Below, in pieces: positions 1-8,702 of a stretch of DNA of 64,000 nucleotides; position 1 is the stretch's first letter; every line of letters starts with the position of its first letter. Both the position numbers and the translations under genes were made by a program. This DNA is from JANQMY01 sp965227095 (GTDB taxonomy: Bacteria; Pseudomonadota; Alphaproteobacteria; JANQMY01), in assembly GCA_965227095.1 (NCBI GenBank), contig CBDDFL010000003.1, positions 62,001 through 126,000 on the forward strand, in the 5' to 3' direction. The notes beneath the pieces were generated by a model. That model saw nothing but the letters and a program-made list of their open reading frames with translations. It made no database searches and was not told where the DNA came from.

Positions 1-385
1 GGGCGACAACTTCCGTATCCGTTTCCGACGAAAATGTATGTCCTGCCGCCTCCAGCTCATTCCGCAGGGCACGGAAGTTTTCGATGATGCCATTATGTAC
101 GACAGCCACATGAGACGAAACGTGCGGATGGGCGTTTTGTTCCGTCGGTGCCCCATGGGTCGCCCAACGGGTATGGCCGATCCCGATCTTGCCGGGCAAG
201 GGAGACGTCGACAGCGCCTCCCCCAAATTATTAAGCTTGCCTTCCACCCGACGCCGGTCAATTTGACCGCCTTCGATGGTCGCAATGCCGGCGGAATCAT
301 ACCCCCGATATTCAAGGCGTTTTAGCGCCTCGAAGATGACCGGTGAGGCTTCCTCTTTCCCAATAATGCCCACAATACCGCACAT
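1..385 (-). CDS. glmS: Glucosamine-6-phosphate synthase GlmS, N-terminal part (cut by window edge)
   Basis: Only the first 128 codons lie in the window. The protein begins MCGIVGIIG, so after Met removal Cys becomes the N-terminal nucleophile of a class II glutamine amidotransferase domain. Further family motifs follow: EYRGYDSAGI, HTRWATHG and VHNGIIENF. GlmS makes glucosamine-6-phosphate from fructose-6-phosphate and glutamine, the first step towards UDP-GlcNAc for peptidoglycan and LPS. It starts 12 bases after the stop of glmU, so the two genes are very likely co-transcribed as glmU-glmS and cover both ends of the same pathway. The sugar isomerase domains lie outside the window. Confidence 0.95.
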   Translation of the reverse strand, partial: MCGIVGIIGKEEASPVIFEALKRLEYRGYDSAGIATIEGGQIDRRRVEGKLNNLGEALSTSPLPGKIGIGHTRWATHGAPTEQNAHPHVSSHVAVVHNGIIENFRALRNELEAAGHTFSSETDTEVVA

Positions 386-397
386 GGCCGTGCTCCG

Positions 398-1789
398 TTA
401 ATCGTCCGTTTTTTTGACCGAAGAGGGGTCTGGCTTGCCCCATTTACCCGCCGCTTTTTCCGCAGCCTTTTTGGATCGGTACTTGGCGGCCCCATCGTCC
501 AATTGGCGTTGAGGCGCCCGCGTGACGCCCAACGCATCCGCGGCCAAGTCTTTTGAGATGACGCTGCCGGCCCCCGTGTTCGCCCCTTTTCCCAATCGAA
601 CGGGAGCCACCAATGCCGTGTTCGATCCGATAAACACGTCTTCCTCAATCACGGTGAGGTATTTGTTGAACCCGTCATAATTACAGGTGATCGTGCCCGC
701 GCCGATATTGCTGCGTGCACCGACAAACGCATCGCCCACATAGCTGAGGTGGTTGATCTTCGCACCGTCTTCGACAATTGCGTTTTTCGTTTCAACGAAA
801 TTGCCCACACGGACATGTGCGCCCAAGTCGGTGCCGGGGCGCAACCGGGCAAACGGACCAATGTCTGACGACGCGCCAACATACGCGCCTTCAAGGTGGG
901 TGAAGGGTTTGATGGTAACGCCATCAGCCACTTTCACGCCCAGGCCGAACACCACATTGGGACCGACGGTGACATCGGCGCCTAACTCCGTATCCGCACT
1001 AAAATAGACGGTTTCCGGCGCTTGCAACGTCACGCCGTTTTCCATCGCGGCCTTTCGGCGGCGCGCTTGAAACACCGCTTCCGCTTCGGCCAATTGGGCG
1101 CGCGAGTTCACCCCCAATACTTCGTCGGCATCCGCTTCCGTCACACGGCAGGCAATGCCCTGGGCGCGCGCCAGGGCCACGATGTCCGTGAGATAATATT
1201 CACCCTTGGCATTGTCATTTGTGACCTTGGACAGCAAGTCGAACAGCACATTGCCGTCTATCGCCATCAGACCGGCATTACACAGGCGCACCGCGCGTTG
1301 CGCATCGGTCGCGTCTTTAAATTCCACAATCGCCTCGAGATCGCCCGAAGGACCGGTGATGAGCCGGCCATAGGCCGCGGGATCGTCCGGCGTAAACCCA
1401 AGAACCACGACGCCTGCGCCACCCTCGCGAATGTCGCGCATGGCCTCAAACGTTTCTTGGCGGACCAAGGGCGTGTCCGCGAACAGCACAAAGACCGTGC
1501 CGTCAAATTTACCGATGGCTTGTTCGGCGGCTTGGACCGCATGGCCCGTGCCCAGCGCGTCGTGTTGGAGTGCGATGTCCGCCCCCGACGCGGCGTCAGC
1601 CACCTGATCCATGTCGGGGCCCACAACCACAACCGTCTTGTCCACCCCTAAGGCCGCCACGGTTTCCATCACATGCCCCAACATGGAGCGGCCACCGATT
1701 TCATGAAGCACTTTCGGCAGGGCGGATTTCATTCGGGTCCCCTTGCCCGCCGCCAGAATCACGGCAGCAATGGGTGCTTTTCCAGCCAT
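398..1789 (-). CDS. glmU: Bifunctional UDP-GlcNAc pyrophosphorylase / GlcN-1-P acetyltransferase GlmU
   Basis: This is a 463-residue cytosolic enzyme of the usual family length. The N-terminal uridylyltransferase domain shows LAAGKGTRMKS and PKVLH (about residues 12-30), the nucleotide-binding signature. The C-terminal half is a left-handed beta-helix with hexapeptide repeats and NHLSYVGDAFVG, which holds the acetyltransferase His. It acetylates glucosamine-1-phosphate and then couples it to UTP, giving UDP-GlcNAc. AAGGTGG lies 7 bases before the ATG and supports the start. It heads a two-gene unit with glmS. The tail after the beta-helix is basic (KYRSKKAAEKAAGK), as is often seen in the family. 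Confidence 0.97.
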   Translation of the reverse strand: MAGKAPIAAVILAAGKGTRMKSALPKVLHEIGGRSMLGHVMETVAALGVDKTVVVVGPDMDQVADAASGADIALQHDALGTGHAVQAAEQAIGKFDGTVFVLFADTPLVRQETFEAMRDIREGGAGVVVLGFTPDDPAAYGRLITGPSGDLEAIVEFKDATDAQRAVRLCNAGLMAIDGNVLFDLLSKVTNDNAKGEYYLTDIVALARAQGIACRVTEADADEVLGVNSRAQLAEAEAVFQARRRKAAMENGVTLQAPETVYFSADTELGADVTVGPNVVFGLGVKVADGVTIKPFTHLEGAYVGASSDIGPFARLRPGTDLGAHVRVGNFVETKNAIVEDGAKINHLSYVGDAFVGARSNIGAGTITCNYDGFNKYLTVIEEDVFIGSNTALVAPVRLGKGANTGAGSVISKDLAADALGVTRAPQRQLDDGAAKYRSKKAAEKAAGKWGKPDPSSVKKTDD

Positions 1790-2021
1790 CTAAGTCCACC
1801 TTACCCTTTGAATTTCATGCCGCTTATGTGTTGGAACCTGCCCATCGTCTAAGGCAAATTGGCGGAGTGAATACGGCGGCATAATGGCATGTCCCAAACT
1901 TTCCTGAAAAATAACAAGATGTTTCGCAATTTTGCGGCGCTCAGTGCATAGACTTCATCAAGCGAGTCGCTATTGTGCGCGCGCCTGCTTTAACATTTTT
2001 TTAATCGGAATTTCACGGGAA

Positions 2022-2705
2022 ATGACCAATCCGTACGAAGACGCCGCCATCATTTTCGACCTGGATGGCACGCTGGTAGATACCGCCCCGGACCTTACAA
2101 ATGCCCTCAATCATGTATTGGTGGCGGAGGGACGCACCGCTGTGGCGCTGGCGGATGTGCGGCACATGGTGGGCCATGGCGCCCGAGAGATGATCCGTGC
2201 TGGGATGGCCGCCACCGGCGCCCCCGCAACCGAAGACGATCTGGACCGAATGATGGACGGCTTCCTTCCGCATTATGAAGCGCACATTGCCGATCACAGC
2301 CGGCCGTTCGATGGCGTGATAGAGGTGTTGGACACGTTGAAAGCTCACGCTGCTCGATTAGGGGTGTGTACAAACAAACGGGAACGCCTGTCGCTTGCGC
2401 TCCTAAAGACACTCGAAATGGATCACTATTTCAGTGCGATAATTGGGGCCGACACCCTGCCCGTTAAAAAACCTGATCCAGGTCATCTACTTGGGACGAT
2501 TGATCGCGTCGGCAGAGCTCCCGACCGGGCCGTAATGATCGGCGACAGCACCACCGACGTTAAAGCGGCAAAAGCCGCCAATGTGCCGGTGGTTGTGGTC
2601 ACTTTCGGGTATCCCGACATTGCGCCTGACCAAATGGACGGCGATGTGGAAATCGATCATTACGACCAGTTGTTGGCCCAGCTACCAGCTCTCTTGAGCC
2701 GCTAA
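2022..2705 (+). CDS. gph: HAD-family phosphatase, phosphoglycolate phosphatase type
   Basis: This 227-residue HAD hydrolase has the nucleophile motif FDLDGTLVD near the N-terminus, a helical cap domain, a Lys in PVKKPDPG, and the acidic motif IGDSTTDVKAA. This layout fits Gph, which removes phosphate from 2-phosphoglycolate arising from DNA repair or oxygenation. A longer frame extends upstream, but those 30 residues do not look like HAD sequence, so the ATG before TNPYEDAA was chosen. No strong ribosome site precedes it (ACGGGA is only one base away). Other small sugar phosphates are possible substrates. The stop overlaps the stop of the convergent P450 gene by four bases. Confidence 0.85.
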   Translation: MTNPYEDAAIIFDLDGTLVDTAPDLTNALNHVLVAEGRTAVALADVRHMVGHGAREMIRAGMAATGAPATEDDLDRMMDGFLPHYEAHIADHSRPFDGVIEVLDTLKAHAARLGVCTNKRERLSLALLKTLEMDHYFSAIIGADTLPVKKPDPGHLLGTIDRVGRAPDRAVMIGDSTTDVKAAKAANVPVVVVTFGYPDIAPDQMDGDVEIDHYDQLLAQLPALLSR

Positions 2706-3997
2706 GGCCGCCGGTCGAACTCAATCCACAGCTCGGGCAAGTTTCTCAAGATAAAGCTTGGTTCAGCCTGCGGTTCGGGTTTGCCGGAGGCAAAGCGTAT
2801 GTTCTGCATCTTGTCGAGAAGGGCTGGGAAGCCCAAATTCAGCTCTTGCCGGGCCAGTGGCGCCCCTGGGCAATGGTGAATGCCGGATCCAAAGGCGAGT
2901 TGAGCGCCCGCATTCTTTCGGTGCACATCCACCTGATGGGGGCATTCAAATTTTTCAGCATCGCGGTTGGCCGCGCCATAGCGCAGCATGATCATGTCGC
3001 CCGCCTTGAGTTTGTAGCCGCCGAGATCGGTGTCTTTTTTAACGAGGCGCGGCAATCCTTGAACCGGGGCCTCCGTTCGCAGCGCTTCTTCAACAAATGT
3101 TTTGATAAGCGTGGGGTCATCCCTAAGTTCGCCTTGAAACTCAGGATGCTGACAAAGTTTCAGCATGCCCCACCCAAATGTGCTTGTTGTGGTTTCATGC
3201 CCCGCCACGAGGAATTGGTTCATGATACTCCACACTTCCGCGGCATTAAGCGGGCGTTGTTCGTCCTCCAGGATCACGTCCCCCAATATGGTGGCCATAT
3301 CATCCTTGGGATCTTTGCGCCGCTGTTCCACCAGATCGACCATGAAATCCTGTAACGCAACCATCACCTTCGCCCGCCGCACCATTTCATCATGGTCCGG
3401 CACGGTGAGGCGCAACCCGGAGGCTGCAACCGTTGCGCCGTCGTCAAAGAACGCGCGATCAGCTTCCGGCACCCCGAGCCGGTCTGCGATGATGCGCAGC
3501 GGCACCGGAAACGCAAATGCCTGCATAAAATCAATCGGACCGTCCGTGTCCAGAAATCCCGCCATTGTGTCGTCAATGATTTGCTGGATGTAAGGTTCCA
3601 TCTTGCGCACATTACTGACCGTAAACAGACGATCCACAAGCGAACGATACTTCCTGTGCGTGGGCAGATCCGCCGTCAGCAACGTGTTCACCGGCGGTAA
3701 CATTTTTTCCGCCGCCTTCATGAGTTCTTGTTGGACATTCGGCGGAGCCGCATTAAAGGCCACCATGCGTGCCGTGTTCAAAAATTCTCCGAAGTCGCTG
3801 GAATAGGTGTCCGTATCCCGTATCGCCTGCATGAGAAGATCGTACCGGGTCACCACGTGCAGATTCATCTCGGGCACAAAGAAGACGGGGGCTTCCTCGC
3901 GCAACACATCATAGGCGTCCCACGGGTCAATGAGCGTGGCGGGATCGAACAAATGAATGTCGGACAGGGGCGTTTTAGCGTGAACCGTGCTGGACAT
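2702..3997 (-). CDS. Cytochrome P450
   Basis: A soluble bacterial P450 of 431 residues. It shows the I-helix oxygen-binding motif AGHETTTS, the ExxR motif in EEALRTEAP, and the haem-binding loop FGSGIHHCPG with Cys376 as the axial ligand. It has no membrane anchor, so it needs separate ferredoxin and reductase partners, which I do not see in the window. Soluble P450s of this kind hydroxylate fatty acids, terpenes or steroids. The nearby AtuA-like, acyl-CoA ligase and acyl-CoA dehydrogenase genes make a lipid or isoprenoid substrate plausible, but that is inference. It is transcribed alone, convergent with gph. Confidence 0.93.
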   Translation of the reverse strand: MSSTVHAKTPLSDIHLFDPATLIDPWDAYDVLREEAPVFFVPEMNLHVVTRYDLLMQAIRDTDTYSSDFGEFLNTARMVAFNAAPPNVQQELMKAAEKMLPPVNTLLTADLPTHRKYRSLVDRLFTVSNVRKMEPYIQQIIDDTMAGFLDTDGPIDFMQAFAFPVPLRIIADRLGVPEADRAFFDDGATVAASGLRLTVPDHDEMVRRAKVMVALQDFMVDLVEQRRKDPKDDMATILGDVILEDEQRPLNAAEVWSIMNQFLVAGHETTTSTFGWGMLKLCQHPEFQGELRDDPTLIKTFVEEALRTEAPVQGLPRLVKKDTDLGGYKLKAGDMIMLRYGAANRDAEKFECPHQVDVHRKNAGAQLAFGSGIHHCPGAPLARQELNLGFPALLDKMQNIRFASGKPEPQAEPSFILRNLPELWIEFDRRP

Positions 3998-4079
3998 AAG
4001 GCCTCCGCAGAAAAATTTCCGCTCAGCTTATGCCGCCCTAACGAGGCGTCAAGAAGACCGCTGAATTTTGCGCAACCGC

Positions 4080-5513
4080 TTATAGGTTAGGCAAAAGTGG
4101 CCCTTTTTTGGGATTGCCGTCTTTGTAATAGTTCTTCTGAAACTTGTTGAACTTCAGAACTTCACGGCACGCTTCACCACCAATATAGGGCCGCACCGAT
4201 GACGGTGCGCGCGCCTTGGATCTGTTGATGATTTTCGCATTGTCCGGTTTGGCATCGTAGCGGCCATAATTTGGTCCGAATGGATCTGCGGACAAATGCG
4301 TATCCATGATTTCGCGGTCCAGCTGTTCGGAGATGTAACGATTCCGCTGGCTCTCCCACGCCCTTTCGTAGGCCGGTCCCTTCCAGAGCGTCACGGATGC
4401 GTCCGGCTGCTGAGACACCGTGAAGACCAGATATTGATCTTTGTAGTCGGCTTCACAATTACACTTTTTGACTTTCTTCGCCCGCTCACCGCCGAACACT
4501 TCCGTTATCGGCGCTGGACCTTGATACACCAGCTGGGTCTTTGCTCGGCCAGCAACCGCGTGACAGGCGCGCAACTTGAACAGCTTTTTGCCTTCCGCTG
4601 GTTTTGGATAAAGGTCGGTTTGATATCGCTCGAAGAAATCGCGAACCACGCGGGCGCGCGCCAACAGACGCCATTGGTCTTGGTTTTGCCAATGGATCCA
4701 CCAATCTACGCGATGCACGACGGTGTTATAGGGCTGGGTATTGTATGTGGAATCGACAGGGCCGGTTGGACAATTGGGTGTTCCAGCCGCCCTGGCCGGT
4801 CCTTCCGACTTGCCGTCGCTCGACCGGCTGCCGCCATAGAGACTGGTGTCTTTCTTTTCCACATCGTTCTCATCCGCCGTGGCTGGCGCGCTTTCGCTAT
4901 ATCCGACGGATTTCGAGTCATCATCTTTAAAGCGGGTAGGATCGCACTGCTCTGAGGTGCGATTCGGATAGTCGCGAAAGCTGATCTTGATGTGGCTGGC
5001 CCAACTATAGGGCAAAAACCCACCGCGCAAATTGATCGCGGTGATGCATTTAAGCTCTTCTTCTTTCAAATTTCCGGCGATGCGCGCGATATCCCAGCGA
5101 GCTTGTTTATCAGAAGCCCAATCCTTTTCCGCCTTGCGCACAAGATCATTGGTGCAATAGCCCATTTCGATGACCATGCGCGGGTCATCAGCATTCTTTG
5201 GAACTGTGTTCTCGTTACGGAAGCCTGATGTGAATCCACAGCCCGCCCGTTCCACCTGTTCCCATTGTTTGTCATCCAGATCGGCGAAGCCGCGGTCGAC
5301 GATTTTCTCGATGATATCACACGCTGCTTCATCGAGCGAAAAGCCCGCAATTTCAAGGGGTTTAGCCGATGAGTTCGGTTCCGCTAACAACATCGTTGGG
5401 ACAGTTGCGATCATGCCGGATAGCACAACGGTACCGGCGGCCAAACAACGGCGTCCGGCTTTCAACCAAGATTGTGGCTCATAAGAAAAATTACGCATCG
5501 TTTGAGAGCCCAT
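4080..5513 (-). CDS. Hypothetical exported Cys-rich protein
   Basis: I do not recognise this 477-residue protein. It begins with basic residues and a hydrophobic stretch (about residues 23-42, ending TMLLAEP), a likely Sec signal peptide. The mature part has at least ten Cys residues, for example GYCTND, SEQCDP, KKCNCEAD and GEACRE, suggesting disulfides in the periplasm or outside the cell. The middle (about 200-250) is polar and low in complexity. AGGGG precedes the first ATG closely; a second ATG five codons later is possible. It begins nine bases after the exchanger gene, so the two form an operon. It may belong with the two exported proteins encoded divergently nearby. Confidence 0.75.
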   Translation of the reverse strand: MGSQTMRNFSYEPQSWLKAGRRCLAAGTVVLSGMIATVPTMLLAEPNSSAKPLEIAGFSLDEAACDIIEKIVDRGFADLDDKQWEQVERAGCGFTSGFRNENTVPKNADDPRMVIEMGYCTNDLVRKAEKDWASDKQARWDIARIAGNLKEEELKCITAINLRGGFLPYSWASHIKISFRDYPNRTSEQCDPTRFKDDDSKSVGYSESAPATADENDVEKKDTSLYGGSRSSDGKSEGPARAAGTPNCPTGPVDSTYNTQPYNTVVHRVDWWIHWQNQDQWRLLARARVVRDFFERYQTDLYPKPAEGKKLFKLRACHAVAGRAKTQLVYQGPAPITEVFGGERAKKVKKCNCEADYKDQYLVFTVSQQPDASVTLWKGPAYERAWESQRNRYISEQLDREIMDTHLSADPFGPNYGRYDAKPDNAKIINRSKARAPSSVRPYIGGEACREVLKFNKFQKNYYKDGNPKKGPLLPNL

Positions 5514-5522
5514 CTACCCCTT

Positions 5523-6722
5523 TCACACGCCACCCCCGAAAGTCACGTCTGGCGCATTACCAGAATATCGTATCGTGGCATAAGCAACATACAAGAAAAA
5601 CAACGCCATGGCTTCAAGTAGTGTCAATCGCAGCTCTGTGAATAAGAAGATTACGAGCAACACAACCCCAAGTGTCAACACCGCCAAGTCAAAGTGGAAA
5701 AACGAACCGATCGCGATGGGCACGCCGGAGGGCTGCAAAATCGCGGCAAGCCCTAAAACACCGAATATGTTGACGATGCTGCTGGCGATGAAATTGCCCG
5801 ACGCAATTTCCGGCTGACGCCGAAGAGCGGCCAGGAAAATCGTCACGATTTCCGGCAATGCCGTGAAAAACACGATGAGAGTCAAGGTGATAGCGTTCAG
5901 CGTTTCCCGCGGGCTTATGCCGTCATCCAAATTGTTGATCCACCCGGCAAGGGCGACCATCACCAATAAAGACCCCACCACCAGCGCGAAACTGCCAACG
6001 ATCAGGTTAAACCAGACGCCGCCGGAGTAACGTGAGCCTTCGTTCACAACCCGCCGAAACTTTGGTTGCGCCCCTGCCGCGACCAATGATCGCTCAGTCG
6101 CGAAAGAATTGACGAAATAGAAGAGCAAACCGCCCAGCAATAATGCGCCGTCCTGGATTTCCAGCGTGCCCCCTCGATAGACGAACCAAATCAGCAGCCA
6201 GGACGCGCCTAACAAAATGATTCCATCACGGAACACCGTGTCGAGGGTGATATGAACCGCTTGTTCTACGCCTTCGCTTTCATTTCGTGACCGAAACGCC
6301 ACAGCCCACAGAAAAACCGTGAACGTGGTCACCAGCAATGTGTTGACGATAGAACTGCCAACAACGATCGCGATCGGAAGGTCTTCACCGAATTTCGCAA
6401 GCAGCAGGCTGCTTTGGGAAACCACTTCAATGAAGCGATTCTGCCCAACCTGAACAATTTCCGTGGCCTCGCCACCGGCCGATGCAGGGGCAAGCCCGCC
6501 GGCGCCAATCACATCGAGAATGACAGGTGAAAAAACGAGGGCGGCTTCAGGCGCCGCCGTGAACAAGGCAATCAGAATGCCGACCCACAGCGGAGACAGG
6601 CCGGCTGATTCGGCCATTCGCGAGGCCCCGCGTAGGAAACGCTCTCCGCCAACAACGAGAATCAGCAATCCGCCCAACAAGAGAAGAGCGATGTAGATCC
6701 ACCCGGCTTCGCCTTCAACCAT
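5523..6722 (-). CDS. Sodium/calcium exchanger (CaCA) family membrane protein
   Basis: A 399-residue inner-membrane protein with about ten hydrophobic helices in two homologous halves. Each half has an acidic alpha-repeat-like motif: FTAAPEAALV in the first (about residue 54) and FTALPEIVTI in the second. These mark the cation/Ca2+ exchanger superfamily, which usually exports Ca2+ in exchange for Na+, K+ or H+. The ATG at 6722 was chosen over an upstream TTG because GAGGGGGG lies at good distance before it. The gene is followed after nine bases by a Cys-rich exported protein. Ion specificity cannot be told from the sequence. Confidence 0.85.
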   Translation of the reverse strand: MVEGEAGWIYIALLLLGGLLILVVGGERFLRGASRMAESAGLSPLWVGILIALFTAAPEAALVFSPVILDVIGAGGLAPASAGGEATEIVQVGQNRFIEVVSQSSLLLAKFGEDLPIAIVVGSSIVNTLLVTTFTVFLWAVAFRSRNESEGVEQAVHITLDTVFRDGIILLGASWLLIWFVYRGGTLEIQDGALLLGGLLFYFVNSFATERSLVAAGAQPKFRRVVNEGSRYSGGVWFNLIVGSFALVVGSLLVMVALAGWINNLDDGISPRETLNAITLTLIVFFTALPEIVTIFLAALRRQPEIASGNFIASSIVNIFGVLGLAAILQPSGVPIAIGSFFHFDLAVLTLGVVLLVIFLFTELRLTLLEAMALFFLYVAYATIRYSGNAPDVTFGGGV

Positions 6723-7117
6723 GCGCAACGCCCCCCTCAAGGCAGTTTTTGCGGCGCGCTCAACGTAATCGTCCCCACACTTTCAAGTTTACCATATATC
6801 AAGGCACCCCTCGAAATAAAGGGAACGTGAGGAAAGCAGCGGAATTCCGAGCTATTCTGTGACTAAGGTCACCAACGACCATCAGCGGCCTCAACAAGAT
6901 GGCGGCAGATGCGGAAATTCTGCAAGCAACGGTTATGTGACAGCCGTCAATGGCCGTGACTCCTTGCAATGCTTATATTAAGGTTAGTAAACACGATGAT
7001 CGGCAGTTTTCTGGGAAACCAGGGAGAGGGTATCGCCGATTAGATTTGCGTATTGCCGGCTCTGCGGGGGTGCTGTTTTCAGCAAATATCGCGGACGCCA
7101 ATTTGGTGGGTGCGTTT
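6723..7117. other. Intergenic region between exchanger and Sel1-repeat genes
   Basis: This 395-base divergent region should hold promoters for both sides. A frame runs through its right part into the Sel1 gene, but the translated stretch looks non-native, so it is treated as untranslated leader. The clearest element is a CRP-like palindrome at 6858-6873, listed separately, and a weaker half-match follows at 6936-6951. I could not define -35/-10 boxes with confidence. Confidence 0.4.
6858..6873. promoter_or_regulatory. Candidate CRP/FNR-family binding site
   Basis: The sequence TGTGA-N6-TCACC differs from the classical CRP site TGTGA-N6-TCACA by one base. It sits in the divergent region between the exchanger and the Sel1/beta-helix operon. 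A weaker copy, TGTGA-N6-TCAAT, lies at 6936-6951. Alphaproteobacterial CRP relatives can have other preferences, so assignment to a given regulator is uncertain. Confidence 0.35.
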
Positions 7118-8683
7118 ATGGGGGAAGAAAACCTGCTTCGCCAGGACAATTGGTTGCCAGCCCGATGGCTGGCGACGGTGTCTGCTTTATTGTTCGCCGC
7201 TGCCTTGTTTTTAGTAAGCGGCACGCCTGCCAAATCCGACTTTGCGGACGGCGAACGCGCCTTCCAGCGTGGCGATTATACGCGTGCGGTGAAACTGTGG
7301 CGCCGTGCGGCGTGGCAAGAAGACGATCTGTTTTCGCAGCTGGAATTGGGCGATCTTTATTCCAAAGGCAAACTGGTCAACCGCGACTATGTGGAAGCCT
7401 ATGTTTGGTACTACCTGGCGTCCGTCAACACCACGGCATTGGGCTTGACCCCGAACGCTTATCAGATCCGGAAAATTAAACTGGCCGAGGCGCTTGAGAA
7501 GCGCAAACGGGTCTATGTGCCCATGGTGCCCCAGGAACGCGCCGAAGCCCGTGACCGTATCGTCTATATTCTCGCAAGCCGTGGCGCTGAAGGATTTTTC
7601 AAGCTGGGCGAGATCTTCGATGAGCGCCGGGCCTGCCAACGCGGCCAGCGGTACAATGACAGCAAGGAACTCGTTACCGCGAGCCCTGACGAAGAACTCG
7701 ACATCAAAGAAGGTAAGGCGCTGATCATCTATTCACGATCGATCGTGAAAGGCGGCGAGTCTTCCCCCTACACATCAGGCGCATCCCAATGGGATGACAA
7801 GCATATTTTCTATGTGCCCGATCCAAACAATCCCAATGATATTCGTCCTTGCGAAGCGCGCCATCATGAAAGCCTGTTCATGACGGAAGACGGCATTTCA
7901 CCCAACAATGCGGAAGCGTTGTCTTATTACATTCTGGCCGCCGGCAAAGGCCATCCTTTCGCGGCGGAGCTTCGGACCGACCTGACCGATCATATGAACG
8001 GATCGCGGGGAGGCGCCCCTGGCGGATCGATTACGATCAGCACACGTATTATTGAATCCGCCAAACGCAGGGCGGCCAATTGGCGCCCACCCTTCGAGAC
8101 CTATCCCGGCAAACACAGCGATGAATCCGAAGGTGATTCTGATCGCGAAGATGCTTTGGCCCGCATCAATGAGCTGGATCTGCGGTGGCTGCAGAAAGCC
8201 ATGAAAGCGCTCGGCATCTACAAGGGTGAGCCGGACAATGAATGGGGTGGCCACACGGCTGAATCCATGCGCGCCTATCAGAAGATGATTGGCGCCCCGG
8301 TCACCAAGCAAATGACGGAATTCCACAATCTCACCGGGGAACAAAAGATCCGTCTGATCAAGACGGTCGCGGCCCGCGGCGACAAGGAAATCCAGAATGT
8401 GCTGGGCAGCATGTATTATTACGGCATCGGCGAACCGGTGAATTATTCCAGCGCCCAAATTTGGTTTGAGCGCTCTGCCGACCAGCTCTATCCCTATGCC
8501 CTCTATAATTTGGGTGTGATGTATCGGGACGGTTTCGGCACACCGGTCGACAAGAACCAGGCCGCAACATATTTCATGGCGGCCAAGCAAGCCGGATATC
8601 CCGGAAAAGAAATCGATCAAGAACTTAAAGAACTGGGCTGGTGTAACGGCGAGGATTGCCGTCTCGAAGGCGGCAGAAATTGA
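7118..8683 (+). CDS. Exported Sel1-repeat protein with peptidoglycan-binding-like segment
   Basis: A 521-residue protein from the ATG preceded by GGTGGG. A hydrophobic segment (about residues 15-30, LATVSALLFAAALFLV) acts as signal peptide or anchor. Sel1-like repeats appear near the start (YTRAVKLWRRAA, QLELGDLYSKG) and at the end (LGSMYYYGIGEPVNYSSA, YNLGVMYRDGFGTPVDKNQA). Between them, LQKAMKALGIYKGEPDNEWG followed by MRAYQK resembles a PG_binding_1 domain. Sel1 proteins usually scaffold envelope complexes, so a periplasmic cell-wall-linked assembly role is likely. The beta-helix gene begins 19 bases later in the same operon. The role of the middle part (about 170-330) is unknown to me. 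Confidence 0.8.
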   Translation: MGEENLLRQDNWLPARWLATVSALLFAAALFLVSGTPAKSDFADGERAFQRGDYTRAVKLWRRAAWQEDDLFSQLELGDLYSKGKLVNRDYVEAYVWYYLASVNTTALGLTPNAYQIRKIKLAEALEKRKRVYVPMVPQERAEARDRIVYILASRGAEGFFKLGEIFDERRACQRGQRYNDSKELVTASPDEELDIKEGKALIIYSRSIVKGGESSPYTSGASQWDDKHIFYVPDPNNPNDIRPCEARHHESLFMTEDGISPNNAEALSYYILAAGKGHPFAAELRTDLTDHMNGSRGGAPGGSITISTRIIESAKRRAANWRPPFETYPGKHSDESEGDSDREDALARINELDLRWLQKAMKALGIYKGEPDNEWGGHTAESMRAYQKMIGAPVTKQMTEFHNLTGEQKIRLIKTVAARGDKEIQNVLGSMYYYGIGEPVNYSSAQIWFERSADQLYPYALYNLGVMYRDGFGTPVDKNQAATYFMAAKQAGYPGKEIDQELKELGWCNGEDCRLEGGRN

Positions 8684-8702
8684 CGGTTAGGATGAGTTGA
8701 AA

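Noticed and set aside
1022..1651. Long open frame opposite glmU
   Set aside because: Composition (His/Arg/Gly-rich) and full overlap with a certain gene show that it is an antisense shadow.
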